In this document: piece after piece, positions 43,176-52,157 of the stretch
Layout: each line of letters opens with the position of its first letter
Numbering within the stretch: the stretch's first letter is position 1
Source of the DNA: WGAL01 sp964570865
Lineage (GTDB): Bacteria > Bacteroidota > Ignavibacteria > Ignavibacteriales > Melioribacteraceae
Direction: 5' to 3'
Length of the DNA stretch: 64,000 bases
NCBI GenBank assembly: GCA_964570865.1
Contig: CAZMZM010000004.1
Coordinates: 1-64,000 of the forward strand
Notes under the pieces: generated by a model
What the model was told of the DNA's origin: nothing
The model's input: the letters and a program-made list of their open reading frames with translations, nothing else
Databases searched by the model: none
Made by a program: the position numbers and the translations under genes

Positions 43176-45283
43176 TGAAAGAAAAAATTAAGGCTTTTTT
43201 TAGAAGGCACTCGACAATCAAAATTAAACCGAAAGAATTAGCTAAAAAATTAAAGCTGAACGAATATGAATATGAGCAGATGAAACATATACTCCGACAA
43301 TTGGAAAAGGAGTATTTTCTCGAACGAATCGGGAAAAGATATACATATCTGCCGGAAACAAATAAAGAGCTCAGAGGGGTTTTTCAGTACAAGCCGGAAG
43401 GGCACGGTTACGGATTTGTACTTACCGACGATAAAGTAATAAGGGATATATTTATCCCTCAGAGACATGTGGGACACGCTTTTGACGGTGATATTGTTGA
43501 AGTTGAATTGCTCGCTAAAAAGCGGGGGAAAAACTACGAAGGGAAAATTACTTCAATCTTAGAACGAAAACATACGGAACTGATAGGGACTTTAAAAAGG
43601 TCAAAATCTTTTTCGTTTGTAATTCCCGAAGATGAAAAGATTCCGCATAAAATTGTAATTCCGAAAAACTATCTGCACGGAGCAAAGCCTAACGATAAAG
43701 TTGTTGTTGCCGATATTGACTGGCCGGAGGAAAGTATTTTGCCCGAAGGTAAAGTGGTAACGGTGCTCGGTAAATCGGGTTCGTACGATGTTGAGATTTT
43801 CTCGATAGCGCGCGAGTTTGGTTTTTCGCCCAAGTTTGAAAAGAATGTGATTAAAGAAGCCGAATCCATTAAGACGGCAATCCCGAAAGGCGAAATAAAG
43901 AAACGAATTGACTTTAGAGCCGAACCAACATTTACTATTGACCCTCTTGACGCCAAGGACTTTGATGATGCACTTTCGGTTGTGAAATTGGAAAACGGCA
44001 ATTATAAAATCGGTATTCATATAGCTGATGTTACACACTACGCAAGAAAAGGTTCGGCGATTTACGATGAAGCGATGGAAAGGGGAACCAGTGTTTACTT
44101 TGTAGGCAAAGTTGTTCCGATGCTTCCGGAAAGATTATCGAACAATGTTTGTTCACTTGTTCCTGATGAGGACAGATTAACGTTTTCCGTTATAGTGGAG
44201 ATGACTCCAAGGGCAAAGGTGATAAATCACACAATTGCCAAAACCGTAATACGGAGTAAGAAAAGATTTACCTACGAAGAAGCTCAGGAGATTTTAAATA
44301 ATGGAAAAGGAGTTTTTTACGAGGAGCTGAAAATTCTCGATTCAATTTCAAAAACTTTACGGCGAAAACGGTTTAGTTCGGGAAGCATTAATTTTCACAC
44401 TTCCGAGGTTAAGTTTACGCTCGACAATAACGGGGTTCCATTAAAAGCCGAAGTGAAAAAAGAGATTGACACTAATCACCTCGTTGAAGAATTTATGCTT
44501 CTTGCAAATAAAGTGGTAGCATCGGAAATCGGAAAACCGAAAAAAGGAAAAAGAGTGGTTAAACCGTTTGTTTATCGTGTTCACGATTTGCCCGATTCGG
44601 AAAAACTGAAAGAATTTGCCAAGTTTGTGAAATCTTTGGGATATTCCTTCGATCCGCATCAGGCAAAAAATGCAAAGCAGTTTCAATTGCTGTTGCAGCA
44701 GGTAAAGGGAACGGAAGAAGAAGCTGTAATTAACGAAGTGGCAATTCGTTCAATGGCAAAGGCGAAGTATTCGGTAAACAATATCGGTCATTACGGATTA
44801 GGGTTTAAGTATTACACGCATTTTACATCTCCGATTCGTCGTTTCCCCGATATGATTGTTCACGAACTCCTTCATTCTTATCTGAATACGGGAGAGCCGG
44901 GATATTCACCGAACGAACTGGATGAAATCTGCAATCATTCCTCAACCCAAGAAATGAAAGCCACACAAGCGGAACGAATTTCGATTAAGTATAAGCAGAT
45001 TGAATTTATGGTTAACCATATCGGAGATGTTTTTCATGCGATTGTTTCGGGAGTTACGAGTTATGGTATTTTTGTCCAAATCACCGAAACGCTTGCCGAA
45101 GGATTAATCCGTTTACGCGATATGGAAAATGATTTTTATATTTATGACGAAAAGAATTATTCTCTTGTCGGAAAAAGGACTAAACGGATTTTCCGGTTGG
45201 GAGACAAAATAAAAGTACAAGTTGTGCGTGTTGATCAGCAGAAGAAATTTATTGATTTTGCTCTTTACGAAGATGATGATTAA
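43175..45283 (+). CDS. rnr: Ribonuclease R
   Basis: 702 residues. An N-terminal winged helix (about 1-65) is followed by cold-shock domains: RGVFQYKPEGHGYGFV near residue 68, GDIVEVE. The RNB catalytic domain starts FRAEPTFTIDPLDAKDFDDALS near 245, with the metal-binding Asp cluster, followed by HIADVTHYARKGS and FTSPIRRFPDMIVHELL near 550. An S1 domain lies near 612-690 (FHAIVSGVTSYGIFVQI). A processive 3'-5' exoribonuclease that digests structured RNA. The ATG overlaps the TamB-like stop by 1 base. Confidence 0.96.
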   Translation: MKEKIKAFFRRHSTIKIKPKELAKKLKLNEYEYEQMKHILRQLEKEYFLERIGKRYTYLPETNKELRGVFQYKPEGHGYGFVLTDDKVIRDIFIPQRHVGHAFDGDIVEVELLAKKRGKNYEGKITSILERKHTELIGTLKRSKSFSFVIPEDEKIPHKIVIPKNYLHGAKPNDKVVVADIDWPEESILPEGKVVTVLGKSGSYDVEIFSIAREFGFSPKFEKNVIKEAESIKTAIPKGEIKKRIDFRAEPTFTIDPLDAKDFDDALSVVKLENGNYKIGIHIADVTHYARKGSAIYDEAMERGTSVYFVGKVVPMLPERLSNNVCSLVPDEDRLTFSVIVEMTPRAKVINHTIAKTVIRSKKRFTYEEAQEILNNGKGVFYEELKILDSISKTLRRKRFSSGSINFHTSEVKFTLDNNGVPLKAEVKKEIDTNHLVEEFMLLANKVVASEIGKPKKGKRVVKPFVYRVHDLPDSEKLKEFAKFVKSLGYSFDPHQAKNAKQFQLLLQQVKGTEEEAVINEVAIRSMAKAKYSVNNIGHYGLGFKYYTHFTSPIRRFPDMIVHELLHSYLNTGEPGYSPNELDEICNHSSTQEMKATQAERISIKYKQIEFMVNHIGDVFHAIVSGVTSYGIFVQITETLAEGLIRLRDMENDFYIYDEKNYSLVGKRTKRIFRLGDKIKVQVVRVDQQKKFIDFALYEDDD

Positions 45284-45307
45284 CAACTAAGATAAACGGA
45301 GAACGTT

Positions 45308-48300
45308 TTGAAAAAATTTTTCTTAATATATTTTGTGACTACTTTTGCCGTCTTTGCGCAGTTTGGTCAGAACAAGGTACAGTATAGAAATCATACTTGG
45401 TACTACGTTCAGACAAGTCATTTTGATGTTTATTTTGATGAAAGAGGTTTTGAAATTGCTGATTTTGCCGTGAAAGCCGCTGAAGATGCTTTGGCATCTA
45501 TCGAACATGATTTGCAGTATAAAATTCAGAACAGAATTCCGATTATTCTTTATGATTCACACAACGAATTTCAAGAAACTAATACAACATCAGGGTTTTT
45601 AGGGCAGGGCACGGGAGGATTTACCGAGCCGTTTAAAAACCGAGTGGTTTTTCCCTTTGACGGTTCATATCAAAAGTATAGGCATGTAATTCATCACGAA
45701 TTAGTGCACGCTGTTATGAATGATATGCTTTTCGGGGGTAAGTTACAAAACATGCTTTCTCGAAATATATCCTTGCGCTTGCCGATTTGGTACAACGAGG
45801 GAATGGCGGAGTTCCTTTCTTCAACTTGGGAAACCAACAGCGATATGTTTATCCGTGACGCAATAATTAATGAATATCTTCCGGACGTTGAGAGATTAAA
45901 CGGCTATTTTGCTTATCGCGGAGGGGAATCGTTTTTTTATTTTATTTCTAAAACCTACGGAAGGGAAAAAGTCGGAGAATTACTGAGGAATATAAAAGAT
46001 GTTAGTAATTATAAAAAGGGAATAAAAAAAACATTCGGAATGGATTTAAAGGAATTGAACAAAAAATGGAAGAAGTTCCTTAAAAAGCTTTATTGGCCTG
46101 AGATTGACGAACGTCCGGAACCTGATGATTTTGCGAGAAGATTAACTGATAATAAAAAGGTTGGCGGATATTACAATACAAGTCCGGCACTTTCTCCGCA
46201 AGGGGATAAAGTGGTTTTTATTTCGGATCGCGATATATTTTTTGATGTTTACATAATGGATGCTACCGATGGCAAACATGTTGAAAAGCTTCTCGAAACC
46301 GGCTCGTCAATCGATTTTGAGGAACTTAATGTTCTCTTTCCTTCAATAGCTTGGTCTCCGGATAATATTCATATTGCGCTTTCGGAAAAAAGCGACGGAT
46401 ATGACAGGGTTGTGATAATTAATACTGATACCAAAGAGACTAAATTTTTACCTTTCAAAATGGACGGAATAGGTTCGGTTACATGGTCGGGAGACGGTAA
46501 CAAAATTGCATTCTCAGGTGTAACTTCATCGCAATCGGATATATATTATTACGATATTCAGGATGATACCTTAATTCAAGTTACAAATGATATTTTCTCC
46601 GATTTGGAACCTCGCTGGGCTCCGGATAATCGTACAATATATTTTTCTTCGGATAGGAAAAATGAGATTTCATCCTCTATTCCCGAAAGTTTTAGAATGG
46701 CGGATTTTAACTATCATCATCTGGATTTGTATTCGGTTGATATTCAGTCGCATCAAATGCGGAGAATTACGAACTCGAAATTGGGGGATGAACTTTCTCC
46801 GGTTTTTTCGCCTGACGGAAAAGAGATGCTTTTCATATCGGATAAAAACGGAATCTACAATATTTATAAAAAAAGGTTGTTTTTATCCGGGAAAGATACT
46901 GTTTCCTCAATTCTCGATTTACCGGAATTGCCGATTACAAATTCCCTAAACGAACTAAACCAGTTGACGCTTTCGAAGGATGGAAAAAAATTAGTCTTCA
47001 CATCTTATTATAACAGCGGATATAATTTGTTTATGATACTTAATCCTCTCGAAAAACCTTCGATTGGGAGCATTCCCAATACTAAATTCATTAATGATGT
47101 ACTCGCCGGCAAAACCGGAACTCCGGATTATTTCCTGAAATTTGACAGTACAACCGTAATTGCAGATGTTGACTCTGCGAGTATTGAAGAGAGTGATAAT
47201 TCTGTTCTTTCAGATACTGCCGAAGTAATAAATGCGGGATTTGACTCCCTCGCAACTAAATCTAAAAACGAGAAATCGAAAACCGTTTCACCGAAAGTAA
47301 CAATATTTTCGGGACAATATTCGGGGAAAGATGAAGAAGAAGATTCTCAAAAAGATTACTCGCGATATATTTTCGGAAAGGACACAGTACTAACTACGGA
47401 TTCTTTACTTATTAAAAACACATTTAAAGGTTCATTAGATTCAAATGGAAACTATGCAGTGCATAAGTACAAAGTTTCGTTTTCGACCGATATTGTAAAT
47501 GCTAATCTCGGTTACAGTACATATTACGGATTATTGGGATATACTTCTTTGATGTTCAGCGATATGCTCGGCGACCATGTGTTGCTTGGAACACTCGGAA
47601 TGCAAATAGATTTGAAAAACAGCGATTACGGATTGGCTTACTATTATTTGCCAAACAGAACCGATTACGGCTTCCAAATATTCCATACCGCAAGATTTTT
47701 ATATGTACAGAATGATTACGGAATTTACATGCACCGTTTTCAGAATTTCTCGGCAACGGCTTCATTTTCCTATCCGCTGAACAGATTTTACCGAATTTCG
47801 GGAGCATTCAGCTTTATGCATCTTTCCTCTGAAAACTTGGAGGATTACCGCTTTCCCGTGTTGAATGAATATTACACTGTTCCTGCAATTTCATTTGTTC
47901 ACGATAATACGCTTTGGGGCTATTATTCCCCGATTCAAGGTGTTAGGTACAATATAAATTTAATGGGAAATCTCGGAATTTTGGATAAATCCAAAACGTT
48001 TTATTCGGTCTTGTGGGATTTTAGGAAGTACTTCCGTTTTTGGTTTGATAATAGTTTCGTTATCCGGTTTTCAGGCGGATATTCGGGCGGAGCAAATCCA
48101 CAGAGATTTATGCTTGGGGGAACGGAAGGTTGGCTTAACAGAAAGTGGGCAACAACAACAATTCCGTTACGAACTCCGGGCGATTTTGCTTTCTTAAGTC
48201 CGGCAATGCCGCTGAGAGGATATAATTACGCAGAACAGGTCGGGACAAAGTATTCTCTTCTTAATATGGAATTACGATTCCCGTTTATTAGGTATCTGGT

Positions 48301-48565
48301 TACAGGAGGTATTCCGCTTTTAATGCGAAATGTTTTGGGAGCAGCATTTGTCGATTTGGGAGCAGCATGGGATAATAATAAAGATTTAACGTTATATAGA
48401 AGAAACGTTGAAGGTAAAAAGGTATTAAATGATCCGCTGCTGGGAACAGGATTCGGGTTGCGCACTTATTTTATTTTTATGTGGCGTCTTGACGTGGCAT
48501 GGAAATATGACCTGCAAACTTGGTCGAAGCCTCGTTATTATTTCTCATTCGGATTTGATTTTTGA
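45308..48565 (+). CDS. Three-module envelope protein: peptidase-MA-like, TolB-type propeller, Omp85-like barrel
   Basis: 1085 residues, TTG start at 45308 followed by signal peptide KKFFLIYFVTTFAVFAQ. Module 1 (about 25-270) is gluzincin-like: HHELVHAVMNDM near residue 129 and WYNEGMAEFLSS near 162 give HExxH plus the third Glu ligand. Module 2 (about 280-600) carries WD40/PD40 repeats such as PALSPQGDKVVFISDRD and PVFSPDGKEMLFISD, as in TolB. A Ser/Thr-rich acidic linker follows (about 615-700). Module 3 (about 710-1085) is a surface-antigen/BamA-TamA-type barrel with RGYNYAEQVGTKYSLLNMEL and terminal YYFSFGFDF. Predicted outer-membrane location, protease domain in the periplasm. Role unknown; a link to barrel assembly or quality control is inferred. 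Confidence 0.85.
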   Translation: MKKFFLIYFVTTFAVFAQFGQNKVQYRNHTWYYVQTSHFDVYFDERGFEIADFAVKAAEDALASIEHDLQYKIQNRIPIILYDSHNEFQETNTTSGFLGQGTGGFTEPFKNRVVFPFDGSYQKYRHVIHHELVHAVMNDMLFGGKLQNMLSRNISLRLPIWYNEGMAEFLSSTWETNSDMFIRDAIINEYLPDVERLNGYFAYRGGESFFYFISKTYGREKVGELLRNIKDVSNYKKGIKKTFGMDLKELNKKWKKFLKKLYWPEIDERPEPDDFARRLTDNKKVGGYYNTSPALSPQGDKVVFISDRDIFFDVYIMDATDGKHVEKLLETGSSIDFEELNVLFPSIAWSPDNIHIALSEKSDGYDRVVIINTDTKETKFLPFKMDGIGSVTWSGDGNKIAFSGVTSSQSDIYYYDIQDDTLIQVTNDIFSDLEPRWAPDNRTIYFSSDRKNEISSSIPESFRMADFNYHHLDLYSVDIQSHQMRRITNSKLGDELSPVFSPDGKEMLFISDKNGIYNIYKKRLFLSGKDTVSSILDLPELPITNSLNELNQLTLSKDGKKLVFTSYYNSGYNLFMILNPLEKPSIGSIPNTKFINDVLAGKTGTPDYFLKFDSTTVIADVDSASIEESDNSVLSDTAEVINAGFDSLATKSKNEKSKTVSPKVTIFSGQYSGKDEEEDSQKDYSRYIFGKDTVLTTDSLLIKNTFKGSLDSNGNYAVHKYKVSFSTDIVNANLGYSTYYGLLGYTSLMFSDMLGDHVLLGTLGMQIDLKNSDYGLAYYYLPNRTDYGFQIFHTARFLYVQNDYGIYMHRFQNFSATASFSYPLNRFYRISGAFSFMHLSSENLEDYRFPVLNEYYTVPAISFVHDNTLWGYYSPIQGVRYNINLMGNLGILDKSKTFYSVLWDFRKYFRFWFDNSFVIRFSGGYSGGANPQRFMLGGTEGWLNRKWATTTIPLRTPGDFAFLSPAMPLRGYNYAEQVGTKYSLLNMELRFPFIRYLVTGGIPLLMRNVLGAAFVDLGAAWDNNKDLTLYRRNVEGKKVLNDPLLGTGFGLRTYFIFMWRLDVAWKYDLQTWSKPRYYFSFGFDF

Positions 48566-48591
48566 TTAATTACTAAATATTAGGAATATAT

Positions 48592-50490
48592 ATGAAAAAG
48601 CGGATTTTATTTCCATTGTTTTTGATAATGACGTTTACTATTATTTCGTGTTCCGGCAAAAAGGAGAACAATCGAAAGTTTATGGTTGAACCTCAAAATC
48701 CGGTTAATGGCGGAACGCTTACGGTTTACCTTAATCCGGACAGTACCGCTTTGGCAGGAGTAGAAAATATAGAAGCTTTTGCTTACTTTTTTACTGATAA
48801 TCCGGATACTACGATTGAAAAGAGGATGATAAATATTGGTTCTCGCTTAAAAGCAGAATTTGATATTCCGACTAAGAGTAGAGGGGTAATTATTAAATTT
48901 ACTGATGGCGAAGATAAAGAAGAAAATAATTCAGATAAAGGTTACGTGGTTTTTATTTATGATAAAAATGGTAATTTACAATCCGGAGCACTGGCTGATT
49001 TGGCAAACGCATATGTTGGTTGGGGACGGGTTGGCGGTTTAGCGAGAGATTATAATAAAGCAATTACTGATTTTGAGAAGGAATTTAGTAAAAATCGTAA
49101 CTTGAAAGAGAAGTACTTGGATAAATATCTTACGGCACTTTGGCATGCCGATAAAAAGAAAAATGAAAAAGTAGTGGAAGATTTACTGAAATCGGTAGAA
49201 GTTAAGCCACAAAAATCGGATAATGATTATTTGTTGCTTTGGACTTGGTACGGTGTATTGCAAAAACCGAACAAATCGGAGCATTTCAAAGATGAAGGAT
49301 TAAAGAAATTTTCATCAGGGGAACTTAATAAAGCAGTTTTGCTTGATAGGTTTAACCGCGAAAATGACTACAATAGAAAATTTGTAATTCTAAAGCAAAT
49401 CGAGAAAAAATACCCGGATTATAAAAAAATTGATGATTTATATGACGAGGTGGCTTACTCAATTTCAAATTCGGGAAAGACTAAAGAAGTAATCAAATTT
49501 TTCGCGGATAATCGGGAGCATATTCATCCGTATTATTTTTCATATTCGGCTGATAAATTAATTAAGAATAACAATACTACCGAAGCTGAAAAATTACTGA
49601 AATTAGGTGCGGAGCATGCTGAGCATCTTCTTTCATCTTCTTCGAATAATCATTCAAAATTAATGTCGGCACATGAATTTGAAAGTCAGATTAAGTATTA
49701 TCTTGGAAAAATACAATTTTTATCGGGGACAATTGCCGAAAAACAAAACAAGATTAATTTAGCTTTGAATGACATCAACAAAGCGGTTGCAAATACTATT
49801 AATTACAATAAGTTACCCGATTTATTTGAAGCTGAAATAAGGCTGTTAGTGAAATCTAAAAAATACAGCAAAGCATTAAAAGAAGGTGAAAATTATTTGA
49901 AAACCGGTGATGCCACCAAAGGAATGGTAAAAGAATTAAAATTGGCTTACAAAAGTAAAAACGGTACGGAAAATGGTTTTGATGAATTTATCGGTAAGTT
50001 TAAAGGCATGGCAAAAGAAATGCTAAAAACAAAATTGAAAAAGGAAATGTTAAACGAACATGCTCCCGATTTCACTCTCAAGACTCTTGACGGTAAAGAT
50101 GTTTCACTTCACGACTTTAAAGGAAAAATAGTAGTTATCGATTTTTGGGCTACTTGGTGCGGCCCTTGCATAAGGTCATTTCCCGGAATGAATAAAGTTG
50201 CTACTCAATTTGCTTCGGACAAAGATGTTGCATTTCTTTTTGTCAATACTTGGGAACGGGTTAAAGATAAATTCCAAAATGTCAATGATTTTGCAAAGAA
50301 GAATAATTATAAATTAGATTTTTTGATTGATTCGGATAACAAAGCGGTTACTTCATTTAAAGTTAAGGGAATTCCAACTAAATTTGTTATTGGTAAGGAT
50401 GGTAATATTAGATTTAAGTCTGTTGGATTTTCAGGTAATAGTGATGGGTTAGTTGAAGAAATTAAGACAATGATTGAATTATTAAAATAA
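48592..50490 (+). CDS. TlpA-like thioredoxin-domain lipoprotein
   Basis: 632 residues. Lipoprotein signal FLIMTFTIISC (Cys20) with SGKKENN after it. Residues 30-110 look like an Ig-like or carbohydrate-binding beta domain; 130-480 are helical repeats of TPR type with many Lys and Asn. The TlpA/AhpC-type thioredoxin domain (about 490-632) begins HAPDFTLKTLDGKDVSL and has the redox CxxC in FWATWCGPCIRSF near residue 523, then the cis-Pro in VKGIPTKFVIG. Such proteins reduce or shuffle disulfides outside the cytoplasm, for example in cytochrome c maturation. The long middle part is unusual and unassigned. Confidence 0.85.
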   Translation: MKKRILFPLFLIMTFTIISCSGKKENNRKFMVEPQNPVNGGTLTVYLNPDSTALAGVENIEAFAYFFTDNPDTTIEKRMINIGSRLKAEFDIPTKSRGVIIKFTDGEDKEENNSDKGYVVFIYDKNGNLQSGALADLANAYVGWGRVGGLARDYNKAITDFEKEFSKNRNLKEKYLDKYLTALWHADKKKNEKVVEDLLKSVEVKPQKSDNDYLLLWTWYGVLQKPNKSEHFKDEGLKKFSSGELNKAVLLDRFNRENDYNRKFVILKQIEKKYPDYKKIDDLYDEVAYSISNSGKTKEVIKFFADNREHIHPYYFSYSADKLIKNNNTTEAEKLLKLGAEHAEHLLSSSSNNHSKLMSAHEFESQIKYYLGKIQFLSGTIAEKQNKINLALNDINKAVANTINYNKLPDLFEAEIRLLVKSKKYSKALKEGENYLKTGDATKGMVKELKLAYKSKNGTENGFDEFIGKFKGMAKEMLKTKLKKEMLNEHAPDFTLKTLDGKDVSLHDFKGKIVVIDFWATWCGPCIRSFPGMNKVATQFASDKDVAFLFVNTWERVKDKFQNVNDFAKKNNYKLDFLIDSDNKAVTSFKVKGIPTKFVIGKDGNIRFKSVGFSGNSDGLVEEIKTMIELLK

Positions 50491-50499
50491 ACTTCTGAA

Positions 50500-50524
50500 T
50501 GCGGAGAAATTTTATTTCTCCGCA
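50500..50524. terminator. Perfect hairpin between convergent genes, overlapping the ubiE stop
   Basis: 11-base perfect stem TGCGGAGAAAT/ATTTCTCCGCA with a 3-base loop. On the minus strand the stem includes the last codons of the methyltransferase gene. It probably ends transcription from both sides, although the following T-runs are short. Confidence 0.6.
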
Positions 50525-51207
50525 ATTATTGATTGTACAATACCAAAAGTCAATTTTTTTATTTTAATATTTTTATAACCAACCGATTGTAATATACTTT
50601 TCATTTTAACTTGTTTGTCAAAAATGGCAACTGAATTCGGAAGATAAGTATAGGAAACATCATTATCAGAAATTATTCTCCCGATTATCGGTAGAATTTT
50701 ATTAAAATATAATGTGTAAAGTAATGAAAATAATTTGTTTTTAGGGAGTTTCAACTCAAGAATAGTTACTTCTCCTCCGGGTTTTAAGATACGATGAAAC
50801 TCGGTAAGTCCGGCATGAATATCAAAGAAATTACGTACTCCGAAACCAACCGTAATATTTGAAAATGAATTATCCTTAAACGGAAGATGTTCGGCAACTC
50901 CTTGAGCAACATTCCCGCGCGACCATACGGCTTTTTTGTGGAACTCCTTAATCATTTCATGTGAAAGGTCTAAGCCGAAAATATTATTTATCCCTTTCTT
51001 TCTTGCCTCAATGGAAAAATCTCCGGTTCCGCACGCAACGTCAAGTAACCTTGCATCGTCAGGGAATTTTGTCATTTTAAGAGCATGTTTACGCCAGTAA
51101 ATATCAACTCCGAAACTAAGAAGATGATTGAGCAAGTCGTATTTTTTTGCAATCGGATCAAAAACGTTTTTAACTAATTTTTGCTTTTCGTCAGTTTTAA
51201 TCTGCAT
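50512..51207 (-). CDS. ubiE: Demethylmenaquinone methyltransferase
   Basis: 231 residues. Class I SAM methyltransferase of the UbiE/MenG group: FDPIAKKYDLLNHLLSFG near residue 17, the SAM-binding LLDVACGTGDFSIEA near 55, VGFGVRNFFDIHAGL near 113 and FHRILKPGGEVTILE near 136. It adds the last methyl group to demethylmenaquinone (or the equivalent ubiquinone step); menaquinone is expected in this lineage. Its start overlaps the preceding PAP2 gene by 11 bases. Confidence 0.93.
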   Translation of the reverse strand: MQIKTDEKQKLVKNVFDPIAKKYDLLNHLLSFGVDIYWRKHALKMTKFPDDARLLDVACGTGDFSIEARKKGINNIFGLDLSHEMIKEFHKKAVWSRGNVAQGVAEHLPFKDNSFSNITVGFGVRNFFDIHAGLTEFHRILKPGGEVTILELKLPKNKLFSLLYTLYFNKILPIIGRIISDNDVSYTYLPNSVAIFDKQVKMKSILQSVGYKNIKIKKLTFGIVQSIIAEK

Positions 51208-52153
51208 CGTTACCTAATATAATTATTTGTTCTTTCCTTTTGATTTGCCAAGCATTAAATAAATATTTGCCCGACCAAACGGTAAAAATCATAAAGAGCG
51301 TTCCCGCAATTAAATCGGAAACGTAATGATACCTTAAATAAACAGTTGCAAAGATAATTAAAATTCCTGTAGGTAAAATAAATTTTTTGGATGAAGCTTT
51401 GAAGATTATCGACAAATAGATAACAAGCAGAGTTATGTCGGTATGACCGCTGGGAAAGGCATCACGTTCAACAATCTTAATCGGAAAAAGTGTGTGCCGG
51501 GAAATACCTTCGCCGGAGTTAATATAATCCCTTAAAAAATGTGTAAAGAATATTCCCGGAAGTTCTTTATCGAGATTGGCAAAGTTGTAAATCGTAAATC
51601 TTGGTCCGACAGCCGGAAAACATAAATATCCCAAATATGAAAGAAAAAATCCAAAAATGATCAAGAACATCAGATATTCCAACTTAAGAGTTTCTTTTTT
51701 CTTGTATAGCTCGTAACCTAAAATAATCGGAAGAAAATAGTAACTTACATATGCAAGCTGTAGAAGTTCGGTCAAAATCTTGTTTGAAAATTTGTAGAGA
51801 AAATCCGCCGGATTTCCGCCGAACATTGCTTGGTCGGCAAGTAATAGATATTTATCGTAAATAACGCCGTTTATCGGATCAACAATAAAAAATAATTCCT
51901 TAAAAATTACCATTATCAATATTATAAGATAAAAGTAATTTGTAAATATATAAATATTGGAACCATCCTTTTTTACTTTTTCCGAAATGTAAATTACAAA
52001 AAGAGTGATGGCGATATTTGTTAAAACAATAATTTCCCAATTTGGTATTCTGAGAAAATAGATTATTGAAATTAGATTAATAAACTGTAGAAATAAGATT
52101 ACAGTTAAATTTGTAGCTGATAAATTGAATAAGATTTCTTTGAACTTACGCAT
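51197..52153 (-). CDS. PAP2-family membrane phosphatase
   Basis: 318 residues with about eight hydrophobic segments. PAP2 signature motifs: FPSGHTDITLL near residue 235 and LRYHYVSDLIAG near 275 (the catalytic His of the phosphatase). The first motif (KxxxxxxRP) is not clear. The layout with a long N-terminal membrane region resembles Aur1/inositolphosphotransferase-like PAP2 proteins, which act on phospholipid head groups. Substrate unknown. It lies 4 bases after mgtE in the same minus-strand operon and overlaps ubiE. Confidence 0.8.
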   Translation of the reverse strand: MRKFKEILFNLSATNLTVILFLQFINLISIIYFLRIPNWEIIVLTNIAITLFVIYISEKVKKDGSNIYIFTNYFYLIILIMVIFKELFFIVDPINGVIYDKYLLLADQAMFGGNPADFLYKFSNKILTELLQLAYVSYYFLPIILGYELYKKKETLKLEYLMFLIIFGFFLSYLGYLCFPAVGPRFTIYNFANLDKELPGIFFTHFLRDYINSGEGISRHTLFPIKIVERDAFPSGHTDITLLVIYLSIIFKASSKKFILPTGILIIFATVYLRYHYVSDLIAGTLFMIFTVWSGKYLFNAWQIKRKEQIIILGNDAD

Positions 52154-52157
52154 GATA

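Noticed and set aside
43601..44038. Antisense frames in rnr
   Set aside because: The RNase R reading is complete and conserved; the reverse frames have no domain.
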